The notes: generated by a model not told the origin, from the letters alone. Counted from the stretch's first letter, positions 46,559-56,691 are shown. The stretch: 64,000 nt of DNA from Pseudomonas sp. LFM046 (GCF_000949385.2 NZ_JYKO02000001.1:1822620-1886619); one strand, 5' to 3'. A program made the numbers and translations.

Positions 46559-47838
46559 AGAATGAATTGGTAAGACTGAAGGAGCTCGCCGCGGCGGCTA
46601 CCTTGTGCGATCGCTGGGGATCTTTTGTCAAGTCAGACGTGTTGGCTGTTCGCCATGATGCTGATTGTGGCTATGAGTTTCGAGGTGCCGCCTATTCTCC
46701 AATCGTCGACTCTGTAGTTGAACTTTGCACTGGTGAAGGCCTCAGCGTTATTTCCGTCGCGACGCCTTACAGTCGTCTAAAAGGTGGAGATGCGTTTAAT
46801 AAGCCATTGACATTGAATCGACGATTCTTCGTGGCTGCATTGTTGAGCCGCCTGATGGCGCTTCCTCTTGGAAGGTCGAGGGCGCGTCAACAAGGCGCGG
46901 ACCGCAGGGCGTCGATCTGGCGTGAAGTGTTGTCTCGCGTTCGGCCTAGGCTGGTGATCGGCGTACAACCCGATCGATACCTCTGCAGAGCCAGCAGAGA
47001 AATGGGGATACCCGTCTACGACATCCAGCATGGGGTGATCGCAGAGGATCATTGGTGGTACGGCAAGGCCCTGCGCCATGCAGTGCCCCAGAGCGACCTG
47101 CCTACCGGTATCCTGTGCTGGGACCGGCCCAGCGCGTCTGTACTGGAGCAGTGGGCACCGACCCGCGGTGTAGTTGTCGAAGTCGTCGGGCATCCCTGGT
47201 TCCAGCGTTTTCGTTCGCCTTCCTCTGCCGATGATCTTGTCGCCGAAGCATTGCAGCGAGGTCGGGTGTTCAACAACGGCAAGCCGACTGTCCTGGTCTC
47301 ATTGCAATGGGGGCTGCACATCCACTACTACCAGAACACTGACTTCAACAAGGTGATGTGCAAGGCGTTGGAAGCGGCGATCCTGTGTACCCAGGAGCGA
47401 TACAACTGGCTGCTACGGCTGCACCCCGTCCAGCGGCGGGGGGCGGAAGGAAGATATTGCGAGGCCTATCTCCAGGAAACCTTCGGTAGTTGCGCACAAG
47501 TCGAGTGGGAACAAGCGAGCTCGGCGCCTTTGCCAGCATTGCTCGCCCAGGCGGACCTGCACATTACCGATATGAGCACTGTCGTCACTGAGGCTGCTTG
47601 GCTGGGTGTCCCGTCAGCCTTGCTGAATCCACTCCTGCGCAAGGGCGGGGCGTTGGAAAGTCTGTATCAGCATGAGCGACAGATCGGGATTGCTAGCCTC
47701 GTGGAGCAGGATGCGCACGCGATTGAGTCCTGGATGGATGAACAACTAAGCGAAGAAGAAAAGTTGGGCCCGAGTAATTGGGGTTCAGTCGATGGATTGA
47801 GATCGGTGCTGAAGAACACGTTGGTGATGAATGACTAG
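46555..47838 (+). CDS. Putative GT-B-like glycosyltransferase, candidate legionaminyltransferase
   Basis: I do not recognise this 427-residue protein with certainty. It has features of surface-polysaccharide transferases of the CDP-glycerol/GT-B type: GIPVYDIQHGVIAEDHWWYG, VEVVGHPWFQRF and TVLVSLQWGLHIHYYQNTDF, then LLRLHPVQRRG and ADLHITDMSTVVTEAAWLGV, the last resembling the donor-binding C-terminal part. No signal peptide or membrane segments. Because its start overlaps legF (ATGA) and it begins right after CMP-sugar synthesis, a CMP-nonulosonate transferase is the best guess. It could instead be a modifying protein. Confidence 0.65.
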   Translation: MKNELVRLKELAAAATLCDRWGSFVKSDVLAVRHDADCGYEFRGAAYSPIVDSVVELCTGEGLSVISVATPYSRLKGGDAFNKPLTLNRRFFVAALLSRLMALPLGRSRARQQGADRRASIWREVLSRVRPRLVIGVQPDRYLCRASREMGIPVYDIQHGVIAEDHWWYGKALRHAVPQSDLPTGILCWDRPSASVLEQWAPTRGVVVEVVGHPWFQRFRSPSSADDLVAEALQRGRVFNNGKPTVLVSLQWGLHIHYYQNTDFNKVMCKALEAAILCTQERYNWLLRLHPVQRRGAEGRYCEAYLQETFGSCAQVEWEQASSAPLPALLAQADLHITDMSTVVTEAAWLGVPSALLNPLLRKGGALESLYQHERQIGIASLVEQDAHAIESWMDEQLSEEEKLGPSNWGSVDGLRSVLKNTLVMND

Positions 47839-48457
47839 TCGCACGATATCCATAATTGACTATGGCGCCGGGAATATCGCATCCGTCGTCAACATGATCA
47901 GACACGTAGGTGGTGAGGCAGAAGTCATCGATTCTCCTGATCAGCTGACGTCGGCCACAAAACTGCTATTGCCTGGAGTTGGCGCCTTCGACCATGGGAT
48001 GCAATGCCTGGGGAATGGTGGTTGGCCAGAGAAGCTCCAAGGCGCAGTCATGGAACGGAAGGTTCCTATCCTCGGGATCTGCCTGGGAATGCAGCTGATG
48101 TGTCTCTCCAGCGAGGAAGGCACGCAGCCTGGCCTGGGGTGGATTGACGCTAGAGTCCGGCGTTTCAAATTCGACGGGAATGAAAGAAGCCTCAAGGTGC
48201 CTCATATGGGGTGGAGTTCTGTTCAGGTCGAACACGATGATCTGCTGGTTCCCTGCGATGTTACGGAGCGACGCTTTTATTTCGTTCATTCATACTATGT
48301 CGAATGCGCAGATCGGAAAGATGTGCTGCTAAGTTGTACCTATGGTAAGGAATTTGTAGCTGGCTTCCATCATGAAAATATTTGGGGCGTACAGTTTCAT
48401 CCGGAAAAGAGCCACAGGTTCGGGATGGAACTGTTTAGAAGATTTCTAGAGGTGTGA
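47831..48457 (+). CDS. hisH2: HisH2-type glutamine amidotransferase
   Basis: Class I glutamine amidotransferase of 208 residues resembling imidazole glycerol phosphate synthase subunit HisH: IIDYGAGNIASVVNMIRHVG, nucleophile Cys84 in GICLGMQLM and HPEKSH with the catalytic His and Glu near residue 192. In P. aeruginosa O-antigen loci the HisH2/HisF2 pair feeds ammonia to WbpG for an acetamidino group, and here hisF2 and wbpG follow in order. It overlaps the previous gene by 8 bases. Confidence 0.93.
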   Translation: MTSRTISIIDYGAGNIASVVNMIRHVGGEAEVIDSPDQLTSATKLLLPGVGAFDHGMQCLGNGGWPEKLQGAVMERKVPILGICLGMQLMCLSSEEGTQPGLGWIDARVRRFKFDGNERSLKVPHMGWSSVQVEHDDLLVPCDVTERRFYFVHSYYVECADRKDVLLSCTYGKEFVAGFHHENIWGVQFHPEKSHRFGMELFRRFLEV

Positions 48458-48458
48458 C

Positions 48459-49229
48459 TTGCTGAACCATAGAGTGATACCGGCTCTCCTATTGCGAGAT
48501 GGAGGACTGGTCAAGACGCAGCGCTTTGGCAAGGCAAAGTATGTCGGAGATCCTGTAAACGCTATCCGGATCTTCAATGAGAAAGAAGTCGACGAACTCG
48601 TGGTGCTTGATATCGATGCAAGTCGACAGAAACGACATCCGAACTATGATCTGATAGCAGAGTTTGCCAGTGAGTGCTTCATGCCTCTCGGATACGGTGG
48701 TGGTGTTCGTACTGTAGATCAGGCGAGGCGGCTGTTTTCGTTAGGCGTTGAGAAAGTAGTGCTTCAGACCTCTGTCTTGGAGAACCCAGCTCTAATCACT
48801 GAGTTGGCTGCCCGGTTCGGAAGCCAAAGCATCGTCATTTCTCTTGATGTGAAAAGAGATTGGTTCGGGCGACCCAGACTCTGGTCATCTGCGGAAAGAC
48901 GGAAGCTCTCAGGCGATTGGTTAGCCGTACTTAGAGAACTTACATCTGCCGGGGCGGGTGAAGTACTTCTCAATTCTGTTGACAGGGATGGTATGCAGTC
49001 GGGCTATGACCTGGAACTGATCAGGTCCGCTTCATCCGAGGTCGATATACCTCTCATTGCACTTGGCGGTGCCGGAAATTGTGTCCATTTTGTCGATGCG
49101 GTGAACGCTGGGGCCTCAGCGGTAGCCGCGGGTAGTCTTTTTGTCTTGCAGGGACCACACAGGGCGGTGCTCATTAGTTATCCCAGTTATTCGGTCCTAG
49201 AGGGGCTATTCAGGAGTTCCAATGCATAA
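48459..49229 (+). CDS. hisF2: HisF2-type cyclase-like subunit
   Basis: A 256-residue (beta/alpha)8-barrel of HisF type with paired half-barrels: ELVVLDIDASRQKRHPNYDL, MPLGYGGGVRTVDQARRLFS and GEVLLNSVDRDGMQSGYDLE with LIALGGAGNCVHFVDAVNAG. The start is a TTG (TTG CTG AAC CAT AGA) one base after hisH2, weakly preceded by AGAGGTG. It probably channels ammonia from HisH2 to WbpG rather than serving histidine synthesis, because no other his genes are near. Confidence 0.92.
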   Translation: MLNHRVIPALLLRDGGLVKTQRFGKAKYVGDPVNAIRIFNEKEVDELVVLDIDASRQKRHPNYDLIAEFASECFMPLGYGGGVRTVDQARRLFSLGVEKVVLQTSVLENPALITELAARFGSQSIVISLDVKRDWFGRPRLWSSAERRKLSGDWLAVLRELTSAGAGEVLLNSVDRDGMQSGYDLELIRSASSEVDIPLIALGGAGNCVHFVDAVNAGASAVAAGSLFVLQGPHRAVLISYPSYSVLEGLFRSSNA

Positions 49230-50349
49230 TTATCAGTATAAAGTTTGCGTGCGCTGCGTAATGGATACTTCTGCGCCGAACATTTTTTTTGACTCTGAGG
49301 GTATATGCAATTTTTGCACTTACTTCGAGGACCAAGTAAAAAAGGTCGTGTTTGAGTCGGAAGAGGATCGTGCTGTAAGACGCAATGCTTTCATTAAGAA
49401 AGTTAAGGAAGCAGGGGCTGGCAAGCGCTACGACTGCGTCATGGGGCTTTCTGGTGGCGTGGACAGTTCATACGCCCTTCATCTCGCGGTAGAAGAAGGA
49501 TTGCGTCCTCTGGCTGTGCATATGGATAATAATTGGAATTCTGAACTCGCTGCCAATAATATAAAAAATCTTGTGTCTGGCCTCGGGGTGGATCTCTATA
49601 CGCATGTAATTGAGTGGCCAGAATACAAGAAACTCATGCAGGCCTTCTTCGACGCCGATGTGATCGATGTCGAACTCCTGTACGACAATGCCATGCTGGC
49701 CGTGAACTACAGTCAATCCATAAAATATGGGGTTAAGTATATTCTTTCCGGTAGCAATTCTGCTACGGAAGGGATGCCTATGCCGGAAGGTTGGAATTGG
49801 CAGAAGTGGGATAAGCGCAATATCAAGGCGCTGGGTGCTCGCAATGGAGTAAAGCTCAGTACATTCCCTGCAATTGGTACCTCTGACTACGTAATAAATC
49901 GTGTCATTCGTCGGATACAGTGGGTTCCGTATCTGGACTATTATGACTACAAAAAAGACGAAGCGCTTGATCTTCTTGAGCAGAAGTATAGCTATAAGAG
50001 ATATCCCTACAAGCACTATGAATCAATATTCACGCGATTCTATCAGGGCTACCTACTTCCTAATAAATTTGGCGTTGATAAGCGAAAGCTCCATTTGGCG
50101 ACGTTGGTGATGAGTGGCCAAATGACTCGGGCAGAGGCGTTGAACAGACTTGAAGAGTCGCCCTATCCGACTGCTCAAGGACTTGAGACTGACAAGAAGT
50201 ATTTTCTGAAAAAGATGGGCTGGAGCGAGTCTGATCTGGAGAGCTATCTGCAGCGGCCGGGAAAGCCGCATGATGCATATCCAAGTGATCGCGCACTTTG
50301 GGATTGGATGAAAAAGACATATCAGTCTTATCTGAAACGGAGTGCTTAA
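49222..50349 (+). CDS. wbpG: WbpG, N-acetyl sugar amidotransferase
   Basis: PP-loop ATP pyrophosphatase of 375 residues (family also called LPS biosynthesis protein WbpG/PseA): zinc-type cysteines at 9, 12, 29 and 32 (VCVRCVMD, GICNFCTYF) and the ATP-binding SGGVDSSYALHLAVEEGLRP at 77-96. It converts an N-acetyl group of a sugar to acetamidino with ammonia from HisH2/HisF2. In P. aeruginosa O5 it acts on ManNAc3NAcA; with no WbpI epimerase here the substrate could be the UDP-GlcNAc(3NAc)A product or a legionaminic acid N-acetyl. Confidence 0.94.
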   Translation: MHNYQYKVCVRCVMDTSAPNIFFDSEGICNFCTYFEDQVKKVVFESEEDRAVRRNAFIKKVKEAGAGKRYDCVMGLSGGVDSSYALHLAVEEGLRPLAVHMDNNWNSELAANNIKNLVSGLGVDLYTHVIEWPEYKKLMQAFFDADVIDVELLYDNAMLAVNYSQSIKYGVKYILSGSNSATEGMPMPEGWNWQKWDKRNIKALGARNGVKLSTFPAIGTSDYVINRVIRRIQWVPYLDYYDYKKDEALDLLEQKYSYKRYPYKHYESIFTRFYQGYLLPNKFGVDKRKLHLATLVMSGQMTRAEALNRLEESPYPTAQGLETDKKYFLKKMGWSESDLESYLQRPGKPHDAYPSDRALWDWMKKTYQSYLKRSA

Positions 50350-50428
50350 GGGCTTGGGATGTGCCGCCTGAATGGCGGCTGTAATTAAATTCTGGCAGGG
50401 GTGCTGGAATTTTCCGAGAAGGCGCTTT

Positions 50429-51472
50429 ATGAAGTTTTTTGTGCGAAAATCGACTCTTCTGTTGTTCTTTTTCTCCATGCTAGCGATTGCCTTTTACTTC
50501 CTGATTGGGAAGTCTGCATTGGATGGAGATGTCGATTTTCAGTTTTATGCAGATTCGTTGACGTATGAACGGTTGTATAAGGAGACGTATTTCGACTCTC
50601 TCTCCGATATGGTTGCTGTTGATGGTAATTTCCTAGGGCCGCTACTGGTGCTTGAGTTGTTGGGAGGGGGTAGAGTTCTCGTATTGTGTTTTAATTTGTT
50701 TCTGCTATTTGCATCGCTTCGCCTAATTCAGGTGAGCGACAACTATAATTGGTCTTTGTTTCTGATTTTTCTTTTTCTCAGTCCGTTGACGCTGTCGAGC
50801 CTCGTTTCGATTAATAAGGAAATACTTTCGATATTCTGTTTTTCACTGCTGGTTGGCTGGGTTTTTGGGCGCGGTGCTTGGTGTCTGATCGCTGCGTTAA
50901 TAGTTTCATTTTTCGTGCGTTGGCAGTTGTCTGTTTTTATTTTTTTGGTGGTCGCTTCTATTACTCCAGTCAATCCGCTTAGAAACAAGAGATTTGTATA
51001 CGTCTCGCTGATTCTTGTTGCTGTCTCTCTGGTTTATTTTCTTGTGCGTGATAGTTTTAGTTATATTAACGTTGTGGCTGAGCAGGGCGCACTTTCTGAT
51101 TCTGGTAGTGGTGTGTACTCGGCGCTCATAGCGCTTCAGGATAAAGGTCTTTATTTCTTGGCATTTATCCCGAAGTCGTTGCATGCGATGTTTGGTTATA
51201 TATTCAAGATTCGGGATTTATTTGCTCCTGCAAACATATATAATGATGTTTTTGTTGCATTGCATTGCTGGGTGTTCTTTATAATGTTTGGCTTTGCCCT
51301 GGTTGTGGGGAGGGTGAAGTTGAGGGATGATCTTGTCTTTATTGCGATTATCTACTGTGTTGTTTTCGTTTTAACGCCAATTTTTTCGCCTAGGTATTTT
51401 TATCCAGTCTTCTTCCTGCTGTGTTTGGTGCTCTCTAGGAGGAGTGAGGCTGTGAAATTAGATAACGTCTAA
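50429..51472 (+). CDS. wzy: Candidate O-antigen polymerase Wzy
   Basis: A 347-residue, strongly hydrophobic protein with about ten membrane segments (for example LLLFFFSMLAIAFYFLIGKS, LFLIFLFLSPLTLSSLVSIN, VYVSLILVAVSLVYFLVRDS and VFVLTPIFSPRYFYPVFFLL), the usual Wzy appearance, with a large loop between about residues 225 and 280. Wzy sequences share little identity, so the assignment rests on the topology and the locus, which otherwise lacks a polymerase. ATG at 50429 behind GAGAAGG. This is among the most AT-rich stretches of the window. Confidence 0.75.
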   Translation: MKFFVRKSTLLLFFFSMLAIAFYFLIGKSALDGDVDFQFYADSLTYERLYKETYFDSLSDMVAVDGNFLGPLLVLELLGGGRVLVLCFNLFLLFASLRLIQVSDNYNWSLFLIFLFLSPLTLSSLVSINKEILSIFCFSLLVGWVFGRGAWCLIAALIVSFFVRWQLSVFIFLVVASITPVNPLRNKRFVYVSLILVAVSLVYFLVRDSFSYINVVAEQGALSDSGSGVYSALIALQDKGLYFLAFIPKSLHAMFGYIFKIRDLFAPANIYNDVFVALHCWVFFIMFGFALVVGRVKLRDDLVFIAIIYCVVFVLTPIFSPRYFYPVFFLLCLVLSRRSEAVKLDNV

Positions 51473-51480
51473 GGTTTATT

Positions 51481-52614
51481 ATGTCTCATAACATCTTGCT
51501 GGTGACGCACGTGACTCCCGACTCCATATACGGGGCCGGTTCAAGCTTGCGTCAGCACATGGAGCTGATGGCGGATCAAGAGGTATCGATTCTCTTGCCT
51601 GTGCATCGGAAAATTAAGTCGCCGGCGAATGGGTTGCGAGTTTTCAAGTTTTTCTGCCCGATAACGTATAATAATGACGAGCGACATGGGTTTGTTCGGC
51701 GAATCATATTGTCGGGTGGGTCGAGGCTGGCATTCTGGCTGAGTTCTCCCCTGGTCTTCTTCAGGTTGATGAGGATAAAGCCGGATGTCGTTCATCTGAA
51801 TAGCTTGGTATTGTCCGATTTCTTGTTGTTGCTTGGACTGTATAAAGTATTTAGAAAGGTGGCTGTTGTTTCTCATGTAAGAGAGATGCTCAGCTTTGAG
51901 ATGAGCGCCTATCAGAAGTGGCTTGTTTCTGTCTGCGATCATCTGGTTTTTATTGATCATGCGGTTGAGAAGCGCTTCCACGAGGTCGTTGGAGCACCGA
52001 AAGCAAGTGACGTCGTGCAAAACCCGTTTAGTGGCGCAAGTGCTGACTATAAGCTGCCGACCTCATTGCAGTTTCTGAAAAGTGAAAGCCGTATTGTCTA
52101 CGCGATCGCAGGGCGGATCGAAGATGGCAAAGGAGTCCTTGAGATTTGCCAAGAATTCGCGAGGTCTCAACTGAGGAATTCGCTCCTGGTGATCGTTGGA
52201 GGGGGGAGCGAACCCTACGTTCAGAAGATCAAGGAGGCTGAAAGCGATTCCAATGGATGCGTGAGATATGTGGGGCAAATCGACAATCTCCAAGCGTCCG
52301 GTTTCTTTAGTGAGATCGACTTTCTGGTCAGGGGAGAGCCGTTTTTTTGTACTGGTCGGACTGTTTATGAGGCCCTTTACTCGGGAGCCTCGGTAGTATT
52401 GCCGGGCAGTGAGCGAAATCTCGAGATGGATACTGTTCTGGCGGATTTCAAGGAATATGTCGAATTTTATGAGCCTCGTGATTTTTCTCGAATGATTGAA
52501 CTCGTTCGAGAGAACGAGGACCGTAACATGAAGGGTTCGAGTAGGATATCCCACTGTAATTATGAGGATTACTCGAAGGCTATCGCTTCAATTTACAGCA
52601 AGGTGGTTGAATGA
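51481..52614 (+). CDS. GT4-family glycosyltransferase
   Basis: GT-B glycosyltransferase of 377 residues. N-terminal part [20 protein letters not shown], middle [20 protein letters not shown], then [20 protein letters not shown] and [21 protein letters not shown] with the GT4 E-x7-E-like region. Eight bases after the polymerase candidate and 4 overlapping gmd. Acceptor and donor are not determinable; the gene is adjacent to the GDP-fucose cluster, so fucosyl transfer is one possibility. Confidence 0.85.
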   Translation: MSHNILLVTHVTPDSIYGAGSSLRQHMELMADQEVSILLPVHRKIKSPANGLRVFKFFCPITYNNDERHGFVRRIILSGGSRLAFWLSSPLVFFRLMRIKPDVVHLNSLVLSDFLLLLGLYKVFRKVAVVSHVREMLSFEMSAYQKWLVSVCDHLVFIDHAVEKRFHEVVGAPKASDVVQNPFSGASADYKLPTSLQFLKSESRIVYAIAGRIEDGKGVLEICQEFARSQLRNSLLVIVGGGSEPYVQKIKEAESDSNGCVRYVGQIDNLQASGFFSEIDFLVRGEPFFCTGRTVYEALYSGASVVLPGSERNLEMDTVLADFKEYVEFYEPRDFSRMIELVRENEDRNMKGSSRISHCNYEDYSKAIASIYSKVVE

Positions 52615-53735
52615 GCATTAAGAAGGCGTTGATTACTGGTGTGACCGGGCAGGATGGCTCATATTTGGCGGAGTTTCTCCTTGAGAAAGGATACGAAGTC
52701 CACGGTATAAAGCGTCGTGCATCCTCCTTCAATACACAGCGCATTGACCACATTTATCAGGACCCGCATGTCGAGGGGCAGCGTTTCGTTCTGCACTATG
52801 GTGACCTTAGCGACTCTTCGAACCTTATCAGGATTATCAAAGAGGTCGAGCCGGACGAAATCTATAATCTGGGCGCTCAATCGCATGTGGCTGTGAGTTT
52901 TGAGTCGCCTGAATACACCGCGGACGTGGACGCAATGGGGACCCTGCGCATTCTGGAGGCCATTCGCCTGCTAGGGTTGGAGAAAAAGACGCGGTTTTAC
53001 CAAGCGTCGACTTCCGAATTGTATGGCCTTGTCCAAGAAATTCCGCAGAAGGAGACAACGCCATTCTATCCGCGCTCGCCCTATGCTGTTGCAAAACTCT
53101 ATGCTTATTGGATAACCGTAAATTATAGAGAAGCCTATGGCATGTATGCTTGCAACGGCATACTTTTCAATCATGAGTCACCGCGGCGCGGTGAGACTTT
53201 CGTTACCAGAAAGATAACTCGTGGTCTGGCAAATATCGGGCAAGGCCTCGAAAGCTGTTTGTATATGGGGAATATGGACGCCCTTCGTGATTGGGGGCAT
53301 GCGAAGGACTATGTTCGTATGCAATGGATGATGCTTCAGCAGGATCAGCCAGAGGATTTTGTGATAGCCACTGGCGTGCAATATTCCGTGCGCGAATTCA
53401 TTCGTTGGTCTGCAGCCGAATTGGGAATAACCTTGAGCTTCCGCGGAGAGGGAGTCAATGAGGAGGCGGTCGTCGAGGCTGTCATTGGCGACAAGGCGCC
53501 AGCGCTCAAGGTCGGTGACGTAATCGTCAAGGTCGACCCGCGCTATTTCCGCCCTGCGGAAGTAGAGACTTTGTTAGGTGACCCAAGCAAGGCCAAGGAG
53601 AAACTGGGTTGGGTTCCCGAGATCAGCGTGCAAGAGATGTGCGCAGAGATGGTGCGGGAAGACCTCAAGGTAGCGCAGCGACATGCCCTACTGAAGCAGC
53701 ATGGCCATGACGTGTCGATGTCAGTGGAGACTTGA
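52611..53735 (+). CDS. gmd: GDP-mannose 4,6-dehydratase
   Basis: Gmd of 374 residues: [20 protein letters not shown] with the glycine-rich nucleotide site, [60 protein letters not shown] and catalytic [20 protein letters not shown]. It makes GDP-4-keto-6-deoxymannose from GDP-mannose in the cytoplasm. The start ATG overlaps the previous stop (ATGA). fcl follows two bases later, so the product goes to GDP-L-fucose. Confidence 0.97.
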   Translation: MSIKKALITGVTGQDGSYLAEFLLEKGYEVHGIKRRASSFNTQRIDHIYQDPHVEGQRFVLHYGDLSDSSNLIRIIKEVEPDEIYNLGAQSHVAVSFESPEYTADVDAMGTLRILEAIRLLGLEKKTRFYQASTSELYGLVQEIPQKETTPFYPRSPYAVAKLYAYWITVNYREAYGMYACNGILFNHESPRRGETFVTRKITRGLANIGQGLESCLYMGNMDALRDWGHAKDYVRMQWMMLQQDQPEDFVIATGVQYSVREFIRWSAAELGITLSFRGEGVNEEAVVEAVIGDKAPALKVGDVIVKVDPRYFRPAEVETLLGDPSKAKEKLGWVPEISVQEMCAEMVREDLKVAQRHALLKQHGHDVSMSVET

Positions 53736-53737
53736 AA

Positions 53738-54712
53738 ATGGCGCGTGATTTGAATCAGGTCATATTTGTAGCTGGGCACCGTGGCATGGTTGGTTCTGCC
53801 ATCGTTCGCCGCCTGAAGGCGGTTGGCTACAACAATATCGTTACTGCTGATCGTGACCAGCTTGATCTTTTGGATCAATCCGCGGTTCGGGATTTTTTTG
53901 AAAAGGCCCGAATTGATCAGGTTTATCTGGCTGCGGCCAAGGTCGGTGGAATACACGCCAACAACAGTTTTCCGGCGGAATTCATCTATCAGAATCTGGT
54001 AATACAGACCAACATTGTTCACGCCGCGCACTCCAAAGCCGTTCAGCGACTCTTGTTTCTCGGGTCTTCGTGCATTTACCCCAAGCATGCCGATCAGCCA
54101 ATTGAGGAGAGTGCGCTGCTCACTGGTGTTCTTGAGCAAACGAACGAGCCGTATGCGATTGCCAAGATTGCGGGCATAAAGCTTTGTGAGAGCTACAACC
54201 GGCAATATGGTCGAGATTATCGTAGTGTTATGCCGACCAATCTCTATGGCCCGAATGACAATTTCCATCCCGAAAATAGCCATGTAATTCCTGCATTGCT
54301 TCGACGCTTTCACGAAGCCAAGCAGCGCGAGGATGCGGAGGTTGTCATTTGGGGCAGCGGCAGACCTATGCGCGAATTCCTGCATGTGGACGATATGGCA
54401 GCAGCCAGCGTGCATGTGATGGAGTTGGATAGAGAAACCTATGAATCACATACTCAGCCTATGCTTTCGCATATCAATGTTGGTAGTGGCATCGATTGCA
54501 CGATTCGTGAGCTGGCGGAGACTGTCGCTAATGTTACCGGCTTCAGCGGGCGCCTGATTTTCGACTCCAGCAAGCCCGACGGTACTCCCCGCAAGCTGAT
54601 GGATGTATCGCGCCTGCGGCGCCTTGGCTGGGAGGCGAGTATCAGTTTGCAGGATGGCCTGCGAGACGCTTATGCCTGGTATATCGATAACGTTGAAAAG
54701 GCGCGCAGCTGA
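53738..54712 (+). CDS. fcl: GDP-L-fucose synthase
   Basis: GDP-4-keto-6-deoxymannose 3,5-epimerase-4-reductase of 324 residues: [40 protein letters not shown] (Ser/Cys region), [20 protein letters not shown] with the catalytic Tyr/Lys, and [23 protein letters not shown] at 53738 is two codons inside a TTG-initiated alternative. Together with gmd it gives GDP-L-fucose. Length fits the family. Confidence 0.96.
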   Translation: MARDLNQVIFVAGHRGMVGSAIVRRLKAVGYNNIVTADRDQLDLLDQSAVRDFFEKARIDQVYLAAAKVGGIHANNSFPAEFIYQNLVIQTNIVHAAHSKAVQRLLFLGSSCIYPKHADQPIEESALLTGVLEQTNEPYAIAKIAGIKLCESYNRQYGRDYRSVMPTNLYGPNDNFHPENSHVIPALLRRFHEAKQREDAEVVIWGSGRPMREFLHVDDMAAASVHVMELDRETYESHTQPMLSHINVGSGIDCTIRELAETVANVTGFSGRLIFDSSKPDGTPRKLMDVSRLRRLGWEASISLQDGLRDAYAWYIDNVEKARS

Positions 54713-54782
54713 CTCTTTCCGGATTACTGCGTGCGACGTATGCGCTACCGCTCACATTGACCTCGGCGCACCAGGAGGCGGC

Positions 54783-55253
54783 ATGTGGTTGAGTAATGAA
54801 ACGTTCCGAACGGTGGTCGCGTCTGCACCCTTGGTATCGATTGACCTAGTGGTGAAAAACGAGGGGGGTGAGGTTCTGCTGGGCCAACGCCTGAATCGTC
54901 CCGCTCAAGGGTTCTGGTTCGTGCCAGGTGGTCGGATTCTGAAAGGTGAAAGCCTGGATGAAGCGTTTCGTCGACTTACGTTTGGAGAGTTGGGCAGGCT
55001 TTTCGAGCGCTCCGAAGGCAATTTTCTTGGCATATTCGAGCACTTTTACAAAGACAGCGTATTTGGCGCAGGTGAGACGGGGCCAGATACTCATTACGTC
55101 GTATTGGCGTACCAACTGATTTTGTCTGGCGATGTCGTTCTGTCCCTACCTGATACCCAGCATGGCGAGTATGGATGGTGGAATTTGTTGGAAATGCAGA
55201 GCAGTGCAGAAGTGCATGAAAATACACGGGCCTATCTCCGCGTACTGCGCTGA
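54783..55253 (+). CDS. gmm: GDP-mannose mannosyl hydrolase (Nudix)
   Basis: A 156-residue Nudix protein: PLVSIDLVVKNEGGEVLLGQ, RLNRPAQGFWFVPGGRILKG and ESLDEAFRRLTFGELG, a Nudix box shortened and lacking a glutamate as in Gmm. This family cleaves GDP-mannose by C-O hydrolysis, perhaps balancing GDP-mannose for GDP-fucose production. ATG at 54783 behind CCAGGAGG. It follows gmd-fcl as in colanic acid-type clusters. Confidence 0.9.
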   Translation: MWLSNETFRTVVASAPLVSIDLVVKNEGGEVLLGQRLNRPAQGFWFVPGGRILKGESLDEAFRRLTFGELGRLFERSEGNFLGIFEHFYKDSVFGAGETGPDTHYVVLAYQLILSGDVVLSLPDTQHGEYGWWNLLEMQSSAEVHENTRAYLRVLR

Positions 55254-55281
55254 ATAGCGATTTACTCATAGGAAGATGAAC

Positions 55282-56691
55282 ATGTTTTTTCCGGTGATCA
55301 TGGCTGGTGGCTCTGGCTCACGATTGTGGCCATTATCGCGTCAGCTCAACCCCAAGCAGTTTCTGCCGCTGGCTGATGACACCTTTTCCATGCTGCAGGC
55401 CACGATTCGACGCCTCGACGGCTTGGATGCAGCGGTGCCTCGATTGATCTGCAATGAACAGCACCGCTTCCTGGCTGCCGAGCAACTTCGTCAGTTGGGG
55501 TTGGAGCAGGCCCAGATAATGCTCGAGCCTGTTGGACGCAACACCGCTCCTGCTATTGCGCTGGCCGCACTGCAAAGTCTCGGCGAAGCGGATGACCCAA
55601 TCCTGCTGGTGCTGGCCGCCGATCATCTGATACAGGACGTACCGGCGTTTCACGCTGGTGTTCATGCGGCGCTACAACTGGCCGAGCAGGGCAAGCTGGT
55701 CACGTTCGGCATAGTGCCGAATCGACCTGAGACCGGATATGGCTATATCGAGAAAGGCGTAGCAGCTGGTGATAGCGGTTTTGTAGTGAATCGCTTCGTA
55801 GAGAAGCCTGATCTCAAGACAGCGGAAAAATATGTGCTTGACGGCAGCTATATGTGGAACAGTGGAATGTTCATGTTTCGTGCCAGCCGTTATCTGGAGG
55901 AACTGGAGTGCTTCCGGCCAGATATTCTTGCTGCTTGTCGCTTGGCATTGGCTGGCGGGGCTCAGGACATGTATTTCACTCGGGTCGATCAGGCCGCCTT
56001 CACTTCCTGCCCTGAAGATTCGATCGACTATGCCGTCATGGAGAAGACCGCCGATGCCGTGATGGTGCCCCTGGATGTGGGCTGGAGCGACATCGGCTCT
56101 TGGTCCGCGCTATGGGATGTCAGTGGCAAGGACGGCATGGGGAATGTCTTCAAGGGCGACGTCCTTGCACAAGGTACGCACAATACCTTTGTCCATGCTG
56201 ACAGCAGGCTGGTGGCAACAGTTGGTGTCGATGACCTGGTGGTAGTCGAAACCAAGGACGCGGTGTTGGTTGCACACAAAGATAAGGTTCAGGACGTCAA
56301 GAAGATCGTTGATCAGATCAAGCAGGACGGTCGCCACGAGCATATCAATCATCGCGAGGTTTACCGCCCGTGGGGGGTTTACGACTGCATTGACAGTGGG
56401 CCTCGTTATCAAGTCAAACGCATCACGGTACAACCCGGTGCCCGACTTTCCGTGCAGATGCACCATCATCGGGCCGAGCACTGGATAGTGGTTAGCGGAA
56501 CCGCCAAGGTGACCAATGGCGAAACAACCTATCTGGTCACTGAAAATCAGTCCACCTACATCCCGATTGGCCAGGTGCATGCTCTCGAAAATCCGGGGAA
56601 GATTCCGCTGGAGCTAATCGAGGTGCAGTCCGGTTCGTATTTGGGGGAGGACGATATCGTGAGACTTGAGGATGTATACGGGCGAGTCTAG
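55282..56691 (+). CDS. manC: Mannose-1-phosphate guanylyltransferase / mannose-6-phosphate isomerase (ManC/WbpW type)
   Basis: Bifunctional enzyme of 469 residues making GDP-mannose. N-terminal nucleotidyltransferase: [20 protein letters not shown] and [36 protein letters not shown]-terminal cupin mannose-6-phosphate isomerase: [20 protein letters not shown] and [40 protein letters not shown]. The ATG at 55282 has better spacing from AGGAAG than the one at 55276. Supplies substrate for gmd. Confidence 0.95.
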   Translation: MFFPVIMAGGSGSRLWPLSRQLNPKQFLPLADDTFSMLQATIRRLDGLDAAVPRLICNEQHRFLAAEQLRQLGLEQAQIMLEPVGRNTAPAIALAALQSLGEADDPILLVLAADHLIQDVPAFHAGVHAALQLAEQGKLVTFGIVPNRPETGYGYIEKGVAAGDSGFVVNRFVEKPDLKTAEKYVLDGSYMWNSGMFMFRASRYLEELECFRPDILAACRLALAGGAQDMYFTRVDQAAFTSCPEDSIDYAVMEKTADAVMVPLDVGWSDIGSWSALWDVSGKDGMGNVFKGDVLAQGTHNTFVHADSRLVATVGVDDLVVVETKDAVLVAHKDKVQDVKKIVDQIKQDGRHEHINHREVYRPWGVYDCIDSGPRYQVKRITVQPGARLSVQMHHHRAEHWIVVSGTAKVTNGETTYLVTENQSTYIPIGQVHALENPGKIPLELIEVQSGSYLGEDDIVRLEDVYGRV

